From assembly GCF_022436675.1 (NCBI RefSeq), contig NZ_JAKUJZ010000004.1:460886-524885 (forward strand): a stretch of 64,000 bases of DNA, in the 5' to 3' direction. The stretch comes from Rheinheimera hassiensis. Its GTDB lineage: Bacteria > Pseudomonadota > Gammaproteobacteria > Enterobacterales > Alteromonadaceae. The translations under genes and the position numbers were made by a program. Below, piece after piece: positions 24,294 through 32,573 of this stretch. The notes under the pieces were generated by a model, which was not told the origin of the DNA, searched no databases, and saw only the letters and a list, made by a program, of their open reading frames with translations. Position 1 is the first letter of the stretch. The number at the start of each line of letters is the position of its first letter.

Positions 24294-24776
24294 ATGGATA
24301 AATACTTATATTTCTTACGTCATGCTACCGCAGAGGTGATCCGGCCCAATCAGCTGGATATAGACCGCTGCCTGATAGAAAAAGGCCGTTTACAGGCACG
24401 CCGCGTGGCTGCTTTTATGCAGCGCCACGGCATTACTGCTGAAACAGTGCTAAGCAGCCCCTACCCACGGGCCGTGCAAACGGCAGCTATTGCCTGTAAA
24501 GAAGCTGGGTTTACTGCCGCCAGCGAGCAAGCCTGGCTGGCGCTGGAAACGCCAACCGATGTTGCTTATGCCCGGCTAACAGAGCAACTTACTATTTTAC
24601 CGGCACATAGCTTGCTGGTCGGGCACGAGCCAGACTTCTCAGCCCTGATAAGCCGGTTGCTGGGCAGTGACAAGCTATTGCTTAATATCCGTAAATCGTC
24701 GTTAACCTGTGTTGGCTTTTGTAGTGAAAGTGGCCATTTTGAATTGCAATGGTCAGTACCCGCGCGCTTTATGTAA
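24294..24776 (+). CDS. sixA: phosphohistidine phosphatase SixA
   Basis: A 160-residue histidine phosphatase, the same length as E. coli SixA. The RHA motif (YFLRHATAE, residues 7-15) holds the catalytic His10; a second His lies in LLVGHEPDF. It removes phosphate from histidine phosphotransfer domains such as those of ArcB or NPr. The start at ATG 24294 is set by the family N-terminus; an in-frame TTG upstream adds eleven unrelated residues. No clear ribosome site is seen. Confidence 0.88.
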   Translation: MDKYLYFLRHATAEVIRPNQLDIDRCLIEKGRLQARRVAAFMQRHGITAETVLSSPYPRAVQTAAIACKEAGFTAASEQAWLALETPTDVAYARLTEQLTILPAHSLLVGHEPDFSALISRLLGSDKLLLNIRKSSLTCVGFCSESGHFELQWSVPARFM

Positions 24777-24858
24777 TAACACAGGTGTAATAGCAAAGCT
24801 GTATTGCCATTGGCAACGCAGTGCGGCAAAGTAGGTAAAACTTCTTCTACTTGTGGTT

Positions 24859-25266
24859 ATGCAGCACTATTTATTTGTTTACGGTACCCTGCGGCAAAAC
24901 GCCAACCATCCTATGCACCAGCTACTGGCAAAACAGTGCCGCTTTATTGGCAGCGCCCGCTATCAAGCCCGTTTGTATCGGATAGATTATTACCCTGGTG
25001 CAATGCCTTCGAATAATTCAGCCGATCAGGTAGTGGGAGAGCTGTATCAACTGCAACAGCCAGAACCTCTGTTAGCAGCCTTGGATAATTACGAAGAATG
25101 CAGCCCTCAGTTTGCACAGCCACACGAGTATCGGCGTGAACAACAAAACATCACGCTGGATAACGGCGACAGTGTTATTGCCTGGGTGTATGTGTATAAC
25201 CTCAGCACTGACGGGCTGGCGTTAATTCAAAGCGGCGATTTTCTGGCTGATAAAATCGCGCAGTAA
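24859..25266 (+). CDS. gamma-glutamylcyclotransferase-like protein (YtfP family)
   Basis: A 135-residue protein with the GGCT fold signature YLFVYGTLRQNANHP at the N-terminus, the ALDNYEEC segment with the acidic active-site region, and AWVYVYN near the end. Family members act on gamma-glutamyl peptides, but the substrate of this small YtfP-like branch is unclear. ATG at 24859 lies two codons inside a longer GTG frame. Another, longer member of the superfamily lies at 58004-58588. Confidence 0.85.
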   Translation: MQHYLFVYGTLRQNANHPMHQLLAKQCRFIGSARYQARLYRIDYYPGAMPSNNSADQVVGELYQLQQPEPLLAALDNYEECSPQFAQPHEYRREQQNITLDNGDSVIAWVYVYNLSTDGLALIQSGDFLADKIAQ

Positions 25267-25280
25267 ATTCCATGCTTAAT

Positions 25281-25310
25281 TTGATAAGTGTAAAGCAATG
25301 CTTTACACTT
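25281..25310 (+). promoter_or_regulatory. higBA promoter with overlapping palindromic operator
   Basis: TTGATA (25281-25286), 17 bases, TACACT (25304-25309) form a good sigma-70 promoter. A perfect 11-base inverted repeat with three-base spacer (25286-25296 and 25300-25310, arms AAGTGTAAAGC / GCTTTACACTT) covers the spacer and the -10. Binding of the HigA antitoxin here would shut off the operon. Confidence 0.8.
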
Positions 25311-25332
25311 TCGTCGTTGATGAGGGAGCAGC

Positions 25333-25641
25333 ATGGCGATAAAGAACTTTAAGCACAAAGGTCTGAAAAAGCTTTTTCTGCATGGCGACCATAGCGGTGT
25401 GCAACCAAAGCACGCTGTAAAGCTTACGATAATTCTCGATGCCATCGCTGCATCACATCAACCAAGAGATTTGCCCGCACTGTTTCAGGCGAAATTTGCG
25501 GAAAAAGTTGGCTCAGGTACCGGTGTGTACTCAATTGAAGTTAACGGCAATTGGCGTGTGACGTTTGAACTGGAAGACGATGGTGCGGTGTTATTGGATT
25601 ATCGCGATTATCATGGTAAGCAAATCCGCGCTCAGAAATAG
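25333..25641 (+). CDS. higB: HigB-type toxin (RelE/ParE superfamily)
   Basis: A 102-residue toxin of the HigB family, mRNA endonucleases that act on the ribosome. The N-terminal IKNFKHKGLKKLFLHGDHSGVQP and C-terminal GNWRVTFELEDDGAVLLDYRDYH are typical, with the conserved Arg in NWRV. Toxin before antitoxin is the usual higBA order. It is preceded by an autoregulatory-type operator and followed after 34 bases by higA. Confidence 0.92.
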   Translation: MAIKNFKHKGLKKLFLHGDHSGVQPKHAVKLTIILDAIAASHQPRDLPALFQAKFAEKVGSGTGVYSIEVNGNWRVTFELEDDGAVLLDYRDYHGKQIRAQK

Positions 25642-25675
25642 CGCATCTAATGCCGGTAACAATCTGGAGGATACT

Positions 25676-25975
25676 ATGGAAAAAATGACGCGTTGTCCCA
25701 CGCATCCGGGGCTGATTTTTCGTATTCAGATCCTGGAAGAACATGGCATTTCAGTGACCAAAGCTGCTAAAGCACTGGGCGTGTCCCGTACTACCATGAG
25801 TAATTTTTGCCATGGGCACATACCATGCTCAGCTGATTTAGCGCAGCGCATCGCGCTGGCGACAGACAGCAATGTGGGGTTATGGATTAATCTGCAGGCT
25901 AATTATGATGCCTGGCAGGCGGAGCATGGCGAGCAGCCGGTAGTTGAAAAATTGATACTGAACAGCGCTGCTTGA
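25676..25975 (+). CDS. higA: HigA-type antitoxin
   Basis: A 99-residue XRE-type antitoxin: RCPTHPGLIFRIQILEEHGISVTKAAKALGVSRTTMSNFCHG is the HigA helix-turn-helix, with the family ALATDSNVGLWINLQANYDAW segment behind it. It neutralises HigB and represses the operon. ATG at 25676 has a strong CTGGAGG site seven bases upstream; the longer frame upstream overlaps higB and is not used. Confidence 0.93.
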   Translation: MEKMTRCPTHPGLIFRIQILEEHGISVTKAAKALGVSRTTMSNFCHGHIPCSADLAQRIALATDSNVGLWINLQANYDAWQAEHGEQPVVEKLILNSAA

Positions 25976-25997
25976 ACGTTATGATTAGGCGGATGTC

Positions 25998-26348
25998 TTG
26001 AGCATACTAAAACAGCTGTTTCGTTGGCAAAAAGGGCGCCAGCAAAGCGGTTACGATAAAATGTTGCTGGCCGGCGCCTACTGGCCGCTAAAATTCGATT
26101 GTTACCTGCTGCGTTTTCCGCAAGGTTGCGAAGTGCCACCGCATAAAGATAGCGTAAGCAGCGGCAGGCATTACCGGCTGAACATCGTCCTTAAAAAGGC
26201 AAAAAAGGGCGGCGACTTTATCTGCGCCACACCGATTTATCAGAATTCCCACATTAAATTTTTCCGCCCGGACTTATGCGAGCATGCAGTAAGCAAAGTA
26301 GAGCAGGGCAGCCGCTATTTGCTCAGTATTGGTTGGGTTAAACGCTAA
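25998..26348 (+). CDS. 2-oxoglutarate/Fe(II) oxygenase-like protein
   Basis: A 116-residue protein with the core of a small double-stranded beta-helix oxygenase: HKDSV gives the iron-binding His and Asp (PPHKDSV, near residue 48-54), and CEHAVSKVEQGSRYLLSIGW supplies the second His and the 2-oxoglutarate Arg. The substrate is unknown. A TTG at 25998 behind AGGCGG is the most likely start, since no ATG lies before residue 22. It follows higA by 22 bases. Confidence 0.75.
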   Translation: MSILKQLFRWQKGRQQSGYDKMLLAGAYWPLKFDCYLLRFPQGCEVPPHKDSVSSGRHYRLNIVLKKAKKGGDFICATPIYQNSHIKFFRPDLCEHAVSKVEQGSRYLLSIGWVKR

Positions 26349-26351
26349 ATT

Positions 26352-26376
26352 AAAAAGGCCGCAGAGCGGCCTTTTT
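26352..26376. terminator. bidirectional terminator between oxygenase and purH
   Basis: Perfect 11-base stem AAAAAGGCCGC / GCGGCCTTTTT with a three-base loop. It serves the + strand oxygenase and the - strand purH gene, which converge here. Confidence 0.9.
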
Positions 26377-26406
26377 ATCAGTAAAGCAGGTGCTTAATGG
26401 CGGCTT

Positions 26407-27993
26407 TTAATGACGGAAGTGTCTTACGCCGGTAAATACCATGGCCATGCCGTGCTCGTCTGCTGCGGCGATTACTTCAGCGTCGCGCATTGAACCGCCC
26501 GGCTGAATTACGGCGGTAATACCGGCTGCGGCTGCAGCGTCGATACCATCGCGAAACGGGAAGAAGGCGTCGGAGGCCATTACTGAACCTTTTACTTCCA
26601 GCTTCTCGTCGGCAGCCTTGATACCGGCGATTTTGGCGCTGTAAACGCGGCTCATTTGGCCTGCGCCGACACCAATAGTCATGCTGTCTTTTACGTACAC
26701 AATGGCGTTGGATTTAACAAACTTGGCCACTTTCCAGCAGAACAGTAAGTCTTTTAACTCTTGTTCGGTGGGTTGGCGCTTGGTGACTACTTTTAAATCA
26801 TCAGCAGTAACTTTGGCCTGGTCGCGGTCTTGCAGCAACATGCCGCCGTTTACTTGTTTAACATCCAGCGCGGTAGCGGTAGCGCTAAACTCGCCACATA
26901 CCAGCAGGCGTACGTTAGGCTTGCTGCCAACCACTGCGATAGCAGCATCGGTAGCTGAAGGCGCAATAATCACTTCAACAAACTGACGGCTGACAATTTC
27001 TTTTGCCGTGGTTTCATCCAACTCGCGGTTAAAGGCAATAATGCCGCCGAAAGCTGAGGTTGGGTCGGTTTGGTAGGCACGGTTATAGGCCGCCAGGATA
27101 GACTCACCAATAGCCACACCGCAAGGGTTAGCGTGTTTAACGATAACACAGGCCGGTTCGCTGAATTCTTTTACGCATTCCAGTGCGGCATCGGTATCGG
27201 CGATATTGTTGTACGATAATGCCTTGCCCTGCAGCTGTGTGGCGGTAGACACCGAAGCTTCGGTGGCGCCGTCCTGCACATAAAAGGCGGCACTTTGGTG
27301 GCTGTTTTCGCCGTAGCGTAAGTCTTGTTTTTTGACGAACTGGCTATTAAAAGTGCGCGGGAACTTAGTAGCCGGTTCGCCCGGGGTATCATAGGCCGGT
27401 AACATGGCGCCAAAGTAATTGGCTATCATGCCATCGTACTGTGCGGTGTGTTCAAAGGCACTGATGGCCAGGCTAAAGCGGGTGGCGTGGGTAGTCGCGC
27501 CGCCGTTGGCCTGCATTTCTGCCAGTACGCTGTCGTAGTCTTTCGCATTAACAACAATAGTCACATCTTTGTGGTTTTTCGCTGCCGCGCGCACCATAGT
27601 CGGGCCGCCGATGTCGATATTTTCAACCGCATCTTCCAGCGTACAGCCGGGCTTGGCAACGGTGCTGGCAAACGGATACAGGTTTACTACCACTAAGTCG
27701 ATAGGGCCAATATTGTTGGCCGCCATTACGCTTTCATCCACGCCGCGACGGGCTAAAATACCGCCGTGAATTTTCGGATGCAGGGTTTTTACCCGGCCGT
27801 CCATAATTTCCGGGTGGCCGGTATAGTCAGATACTTCTGTAACCTTAATGCCTTGTTCGGCCAAAAGTTTAGCAGTACCGCCGGTAGAGAGTATGTCTAC
27901 CTGTTGCGCGGCCAGCGCGCGGGCAAACTCTACAATACCGGTTTTGTCTGACACACTCAGCAGTGCGCGGCGGATGGGTCTTAATGTCGTCAT
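26407..27993 (-). CDS. purH: bifunctional AICAR transformylase / IMP cyclohydrolase PurH
   Basis: A 528-residue enzyme for the last two steps of de novo IMP synthesis. The N-terminal cyclohydrolase ([20 protein letters not shown], then STGGTAKLL and [13 protein letters not shown]) is followed by the transformylase with KHANPCG and the C-terminal [15 protein letters not shown] ... IQPGGSMRD. The ATG at 27993 matches the family start ([16 protein letters not shown]). In many relatives purH is followed by purD; here purD lies 4.6 kb away. Confidence 0.97.
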   Translation of the reverse strand: MTTLRPIRRALLSVSDKTGIVEFARALAAQQVDILSTGGTAKLLAEQGIKVTEVSDYTGHPEIMDGRVKTLHPKIHGGILARRGVDESVMAANNIGPIDLVVVNLYPFASTVAKPGCTLEDAVENIDIGGPTMVRAAAKNHKDVTIVVNAKDYDSVLAEMQANGGATTHATRFSLAISAFEHTAQYDGMIANYFGAMLPAYDTPGEPATKFPRTFNSQFVKKQDLRYGENSHQSAAFYVQDGATEASVSTATQLQGKALSYNNIADTDAALECVKEFSEPACVIVKHANPCGVAIGESILAAYNRAYQTDPTSAFGGIIAFNRELDETTAKEIVSRQFVEVIIAPSATDAAIAVVGSKPNVRLLVCGEFSATATALDVKQVNGGMLLQDRDQAKVTADDLKVVTKRQPTEQELKDLLFCWKVAKFVKSNAIVYVKDSMTIGVGAGQMSRVYSAKIAGIKAADEKLEVKGSVMASDAFFPFRDGIDAAAAAGITAVIQPGGSMRDAEVIAAADEHGMAMVFTGVRHFRH

Positions 27994-28042
27994 GCTTAGA
28001 CTCTCTTGTAGCTTGCAGAAATCAGATTTTAACCTAACCAAT

Positions 28043-28064
28043 AAAAAAGCACCCGAAGGTGCTT
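28043..28064 (-). terminator. terminator after fis
   Basis: Seven-base stem AAGCACC / GGTGCTT around CGAA, with an A-run at 28043-28048 that reads as T on the - strand. A second GC-rich hairpin (about 28068-28085) precedes it on the transcript. Ends the dusB-fis operon before purH. Confidence 0.85.
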
Positions 28065-28093
28065 AGTGGCGGGGCGCTGGCCCCGCAGTGGCA

Positions 28094-28384
28094 TTAACTC
28101 ATGCCGTACTGTTTCAGCTTCTTACGCAGCGTGCCGCGGTTGATGCCCATCAGGTTGGCTGCGCGGGTTTGGTTGCCGCGGGTATATTTCATCACTTCTT
28201 CCAGTAACGGACGCTCTAATTCAGATAATACCAGTTCATACAAGTCGTTAACGTCCTGACCGTTTAATTGCTGCAGGTAGTTAGCCACGGCTTTTTGCGC
28301 GGCGTTACTTAAAGCTTGTGGCTTTTCCTGCGTTTGTACGTGGGCGTTAGTAATAAATGGCGAAGTAACGTTCGAATTAAACAT
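28094..28384 (-). CDS. fis: nucleoid protein Fis
   Basis: A 96-residue Fis, two shorter than in E. coli. The C-terminal helix-turn-helix ([31 protein letters not shown]) is nearly identical to the family, and [16 protein letters not shown] is the dimer helix. Fis bends DNA and controls rRNA promoters, replication and site-specific recombination. It follows dusB by 17 bases, the usual dusB-fis operon of gammaproteobacteria. Confidence 0.97.
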   Translation of the reverse strand: MFNSNVTSPFITNAHVQTQEKPQALSNAAQKAVANYLQQLNGQDVNDLYELVLSELERPLLEEVMKYTRGNQTRAANLMGINRGTLRKKLKQYGMS

Positions 28385-28401
28385 TGCTTTTCTCTTTTAC
28401 G

Positions 28402-29376
28402 TTAGGTTGCTGCTAGTTGATGAAAATAGTCATTTAAGGTGTCAAGCTGCTGCTTAGCACACTCAATACCATTGAATTCACTACGAAACTGTCCGAGCGT
28501 GTCATGCTCGGCTAAATACCAGCCCACATGTTTGCGGGCAATACGGGAACCGGCCAGCTCACCATAAAGTTGGTGTAAACCCTGCACATGTTCCAGCATG
28601 ATCTGACGTACCTCGGCGATGCCGGGGGGCGCCAGTTTGTCGCCAGTGGCCAGGTAATGCACCACTTCGCGGAAAATCCATGGCCTTCCTTGTGCCGCGC
28701 GGCCAATCATAATGGCGTCGGCGCCGGTGTAGTCCAGCACATGGCGCGCTTTTTCCGCTCCGGTAATATCGCCGTTGGCAATTACCGGGATAGATACACT
28801 TTGTTTAATGGCGCGGATGGTGTCATATTCCGCTTCACCTTTGTACATACAGGCGCGTGTCCTGCCATGTACTGCCAACGCCTGTATGCCATTATCTTGC
28901 GCAATACGGGCGATCTGGATACCGTTTCTGTGCTCTGGATCCCAGCCGGTGCGTATTTTTAAGGTAACCGGCACCTTAACTGCATCGACCACAGCACGTA
29001 CAATTTGTTCCACTAACTCCGGATACTGCAGTAGTGCAGAACCCGCCAGTTTCTTGTTCACTTTTTTCGCCGGACAACCCATGTTGATGTCGATAATATC
29101 GGCACCTATATCAACATTGTATTGCGCGGCCTCAGCCATTTGCTGTGGATCCGCGCCGGCAATTTGTACCGAGCGGATACCTGATTCCTGGCGGTGGCCC
29201 ATGCGATTTTGTGATTTTTCGCTTTGCCATACCAACGGGTTGCTCGACAGCATTTCCGACACAGCTAAAGCTGCACCAAAACGCCGGCAGAGCTCACGAA
29301 AAGTGTGATCGGTTACTCCGGCCATCGGAGCACAAATTACCTTGTTCGCTAATTGATATGGACCTATGCGCACCAC
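28402..29376 (-). CDS. dusB: tRNA dihydrouridine synthase DusB
   Basis: About 324 residues. Flavin enzyme that reduces a uridine in the tRNA D-loop. Conserved: VRIGPYQLANKVICAPMAGVTD at the N-terminus, the NMGCPAKKVNKKLAGSALL active-site region with the catalytic Cys, HGRTR and ANGDI motifs. The frame is open to a TTG at 29436, but family similarity begins at the tandem GTG codons near 29376, so that start is preferred; no clear ribosome site separates the options. First gene of the fis operon. Confidence 0.93.
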   Translation of the reverse strand: MVRIGPYQLANKVICAPMAGVTDHTFRELCRRFGAALAVSEMLSSNPLVWQSEKSQNRMGHRQESGIRSVQIAGADPQQMAEAAQYNVDIGADIIDINMGCPAKKVNKKLAGSALLQYPELVEQIVRAVVDAVKVPVTLKIRTGWDPEHRNGIQIARIAQDNGIQALAVHGRTRACMYKGEAEYDTIRAIKQSVSIPVIANGDITGAEKARHVLDYTGADAIMIGRAAQGRPWIFREVVHYLATGDKLAPPGIAEVRQIMLEHVQGLHQLYGELAGSRIARKHVGWYLAEHDTLGQFRSEFNGIECAKQQLDTLNDYFHQLAAT

Positions 29377-29436
29377 TGAATCCAAGGCTCTACCCGTAAG
29401 GGGCGCTAAGTTTACGGATTTTTTCCGGCAAAGCAA

Positions 29437-29740
29437 AGGCTATTATTTAAACAAAAGTGTAAATTTACCGGCCTTTGCGGTCTTGACATTCGCTAAACGG
29501 CTGAAAATTGGTGTTTTGTAAAGCTGAGACAACAGTAGTATGCGGGGTGGCGAAAATGAAAATTGTAACGCTGTTGGTTTTATCACCAGCCGGGCAGAGC
29601 TGAAACAACAGTGAGACAGGACGAACCGCTTTACCCTAAACCAACCGTTGAAGGCATGGATGCCTGAGTCGAGCCTACAAGGATGTATTCACGGCGTGTT
29701 GGTGTGGGTAAAACGGTTTGGCCAAATTAAGTAACGCAGA
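29437..29740. other. intergenic region upstream of dusB-fis
   Basis: No gene is seen in these 304 bases. The right half holds a large stem-loop element (29624-29719). The left half is the promoter region of dusB-fis, including A+T-rich stretches; I cannot name a convincing promoter pair. A TTGACA on the + strand at 29482 has no matching -10. Confidence 0.6.
29624..29719. repeat. stem-loop intergenic element
   Basis: Outer arms 29624-29645 and 29698-29718 can pair over about 19 of 21 positions (AACCGCTTTACCC... with ...GGGTAAAACGGTT). The inside has a small hairpin GGCATGGATGCC (29653-29664) and the phrase GAGCCTACAAGGATGTATTC. The form suggests a dispersed intergenic repeat or a structured RNA. 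Only one copy is in this window. Confidence 0.5.
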
Positions 29741-30637
29741 TCAGGTTCCCAGCCAGTCTACCTGGCCTCGTGCCTGGCGCCGCTTAATCATCAGCTCTTC
29801 AATCAGCGGCGTTAAAATCAGCTCCATTGCCAGACCCATTTTACCGCCCGGTACCACCAGTGTATTTACCCGTGACATAAAAGAGCCGTTGATCATTTGC
29901 AGGTAGTAGGGGAAATCAACGTGCTTAATACCGCGAAAGCGGATCACCACAAAGCTTTCATCCAGTGACGGTATATCTTTAGCGCTAAACGGGTTAGAGG
30001 TATCTACGGTAGGTACGCGCTGAAAGTTAATATGGGTGCGCGAAAATTGCGGCGTGATATGGTTAATGTAATCATCCATGCTGCGCACTATGCTGGCTTG
30101 TACTGCCTCACGGCTATGCCCGCGTTCTGAGGTGTCGCGGATAATTTTTTGGATCCACTCTAAGTTAACTATCGGCACCATGCCGATCAGTAAATCAACA
30201 TGCTGGGCAACATTATGTTGCTCGGTCACGGCACCGCCATGCAGGCCTTCGTAAAATAATAAATCGGTATTGGCGCGTAAATCCTGCCAGGGGGTGAAAG
30301 TACCGGGTAACTGGTTATAAGGTACAGCCTCATCAAAAGTATGCAAATAATGGCGTATTTTACCGCAGCCGGTTTCGCCATAGCTGGAAAAAAAGTTTTC
30401 CAGCGCGCCAAAATCGTTGGCTTCAGGGCCAAAGTAGCTAATGTACTTACCTGCTTCTTTGGCTTTACGGATCTCTACTTCCATTTCCGGCCGGCTAAAA
30501 CGGTGAAAGCTGTCACCCTCAACAAAGGCTGCATCTATATCCAGCGTACGGAAAATATGCTGAAAGGCGGTAGAGGTAGTGCTGGTGCCGGCGCCGGAGG
30601 AACCGGTAATAGCAATAATGGGGTTTTTATGTGACAT
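29741..30637 (-). CDS. prkB: phosphoribulokinase-like protein PrkB
   Basis: A 298-residue P-loop kinase of the PRK/uridine kinase family. Walker A GSSGAGTST lies at residues 12-20; VEGDSFHRFSR and FYEGLHGGAV are family motifs. E. coli has the same stand-alone gene (prkB), with no Calvin cycle, and its true substrate is uncertain. No RuBisCO gene is near, so photosynthetic carbon fixation is not implied. Monocistronic by appearance. Confidence 0.9.
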   Translation of the reverse strand: MSHKNPIIAITGSSGAGTSTTSTAFQHIFRTLDIDAAFVEGDSFHRFSRPEMEVEIRKAKEAGKYISYFGPEANDFGALENFFSSYGETGCGKIRHYLHTFDEAVPYNQLPGTFTPWQDLRANTDLLFYEGLHGGAVTEQHNVAQHVDLLIGMVPIVNLEWIQKIIRDTSERGHSREAVQASIVRSMDDYINHITPQFSRTHINFQRVPTVDTSNPFSAKDIPSLDESFVVIRFRGIKHVDFPYYLQMINGSFMSRVNTLVVPGGKMGLAMELILTPLIEELMIKRRQARGQVDWLGT

Positions 30638-30720
30638 AGGCGCGGCCCGCTAAGTTAACTGAACGTCACCTTAAAGCATCCCGTTAAGCTGGTGCAACTG
30701 TTTATTACTGTGTTAAGTAT

Positions 30721-30762
30721 ACAACCACTGCTAAGTTACTGAATTAACTCAGCAGTGGTTGT
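30721..30762. terminator. inverted repeat after the nuclease gene
   Basis: Twelve-base perfect arms ACAACCACTGCT (30721-30732) and AGCAGTGGTTGT (30751-30762), with a further AGTTA/TAACT pairing inside. No T-run follows, so it may be a factor-dependent terminator or an mRNA end stabiliser. Confidence 0.55.
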
Positions 30763-30771
30763 CGGTGGCGC

Positions 30772-32571
30772 TCAGAACTGAAAGGTGGCGATTAGCGGAT
30801 CATGATCAGACGAGCGGTATGGCGTGGGTGCATAAAGCAACTGCTGCAGGTTGTCGCTTTTAAATTCCACGTTGTAATCCAGCAATACCGGCTCATCGGC
30901 GTTAATGGCCCAGTGCTGCATAACGGCCAGTTTTTTTGCCAGTGCCGGGCTGGCCAACGCATGATCAAGTGAACCGGTGCGACCGCGATAGACATAAGAA
31001 TACTGCGTGCCTGTTGCAGCTTTGAGGTATGCCCAGCCTTGCTGCTCCAGCATCCGTACCGGATCTTCCATCCGGTATGCGTTTAAATCGCCCAGAATAA
31101 TCTGGTGGTTGGTTTTTACCCCGGTAGGTTGCGTAGCTAGCCAGTCGCTAAGTGCACGGGCAGATGTTGTGCGCAACGCATTCCAGCAAGCCTGGCCATC
31201 ATGCTGATCGGCATCTTTGGAGGTGGCGTCTTTCGGGCAACTACCTTTGGATTTAAAGTGGTTGATACTGACAGTAACCAGCTCATTTGACGTTAAATGG
31301 CGGAAACTTTGTGCCAGTGGCGGCCGGCTGCCCCAGTCGAAAGGTTTATTCAGCAGCATGGCAGCTTTACCTTCAACACTAACGGCAGAGGGACGGTACA
31401 GCAAAGCAACTTTAATGGCATCAGAGCCAGGCTGCTGTTTAGTAATAATAAAGCGGTAAGGTTTACTGGCCACTTTATTAAGTGCAGCTGTCAGGCTGGC
31501 TAAAGCGCCTTTTTGGTTGTAACCGTTATTCTCTACTTCCAGCAGGCCAATGATGTCAGCGTCCAGCGCTGCCAGTGCGGTTATCAGTTTTGCCTGTTGC
31601 CGCTCCAGCTCTGCTGCGGTACTGGCACCGCGCCGGGTCGGAAATGCCTGCTGCTCTGTAGCGCCGTTAAAGTAATTAAGCACATTAAAGCTGGCTATGC
31701 GCAGAGCTTTAGCTGGCTTAGGCTCGGGTTTTGCCGGGCGTGGGTTTTGTACTTTAAACTGCGGCATTTTTGTTGGCAGCAGCCGGTAGCCACGCTCGTC
31801 TTGCAGCAACACGCCCTCAACACCACTCAGGCTATCGCCAATACGTAAGGTATTGTCTGCCGTTAAACCGCCTGCTGGGAATAACAGCGGATCCGGGTTT
31901 TGCTGATACAGGCCATCGTCCAGTACCAGCATATGCCGCTCTTGCTGAGCAGTAGTCAGGGCGATAGCGTCTTTGCCTGGCAGCATTACTTCAGTTGCTG
32001 TCATCAGGCGTTTATCAGCCAGTGTTATTTCACCGTAGCGGCCCAGGCTGTAGGTGTCGTTAACGGTAAGCGGCTGGTTAAATTGCAATAGTTCACCTTC
32101 CAGTAGCTCCCAGCTTTGCTGCGATGTTAGTGGCAACTGCAGCGTTACCGGCTGCACTTTGGTAGCCTCACCACAAAGCCTGATGTCGGTGATCTGGACC
32201 AGGCTGGTTAACTGGTTAACTTCTGCCACAGTGCCGGTTATTTGTAGCGGCTGGCCTGGCCGATAGGTTGCGGCGGCGGCTTTATCGGCAATAAACAGGC
32301 TACCAGAGGCGGCGGTATCCCCCCGCTCAGCGGCCCGCAGCACAATGCCGGCAGCTTTGCTATTGGGGTACACCACAGCAGTAACGACGCCACGGGTAGT
32401 TAACTGCTGGCCAACCAGGGGGCTGCTGTCAGCAGTGCCCTGAATATGGTGAATTGACGTAAACTGCGATGCACAGGCTGTAATAGCTGGGGTGTTTGGC
32501 AGGGCGGCACTGATAGGCAGGGCGGTATTTAGCAGTACCGCGCCTGACAGAAAAAACGCTTTAACTTTCAT
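30772..32571 (-). CDS. extracellular endonuclease, ExeM/NucH type
   Basis: A 599-residue secreted nuclease. A signal peptide (MKVKAFFLSGAVLLNTALPISA) is followed by an OB-fold-like region (to about 290) and a C-terminal endonuclease/exonuclease/phosphatase domain from LRIASFNVLNYF, with LLEVENNG, SINHFKSKG, LGDLNAY and the final SSDHDP motif; catalytic residues are all present. Relatives degrade extracellular DNA for nutrient use or biofilm dispersal. The ATG at 32571 lies at the purD stop, so the two are probably co-transcribed. Confidence 0.92.
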   Translation of the reverse strand: MKVKAFFLSGAVLLNTALPISAALPNTPAITACASQFTSIHHIQGTADSSPLVGQQLTTRGVVTAVVYPNSKAAGIVLRAAERGDTAASGSLFIADKAAAATYRPGQPLQITGTVAEVNQLTSLVQITDIRLCGEATKVQPVTLQLPLTSQQSWELLEGELLQFNQPLTVNDTYSLGRYGEITLADKRLMTATEVMLPGKDAIALTTAQQERHMLVLDDGLYQQNPDPLLFPAGGLTADNTLRIGDSLSGVEGVLLQDERGYRLLPTKMPQFKVQNPRPAKPEPKPAKALRIASFNVLNYFNGATEQQAFPTRRGASTAAELERQQAKLITALAALDADIIGLLEVENNGYNQKGALASLTAALNKVASKPYRFIITKQQPGSDAIKVALLYRPSAVSVEGKAAMLLNKPFDWGSRPPLAQSFRHLTSNELVTVSINHFKSKGSCPKDATSKDADQHDGQACWNALRTTSARALSDWLATQPTGVKTNHQIILGDLNAYRMEDPVRMLEQQGWAYLKAATGTQYSYVYRGRTGSLDHALASPALAKKLAVMQHWAINADEPVLLDYNVEFKSDNLQQLLYAPTPYRSSDHDPLIATFQF

Positions 32572-32573
32572 CA

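Noticed and set aside
29482..29520. Consensus TTGACA on the + strand
   Set aside because: No -10 at a fitting distance and no + strand gene downstream before prkB.
29741..30637. Phosphoribulokinase as a sign of autotrophic carbon fixation
   Set aside because: The protein is of the stand-alone PrkB type also found in E. coli, and no RuBisCO or other Calvin cycle gene is near.
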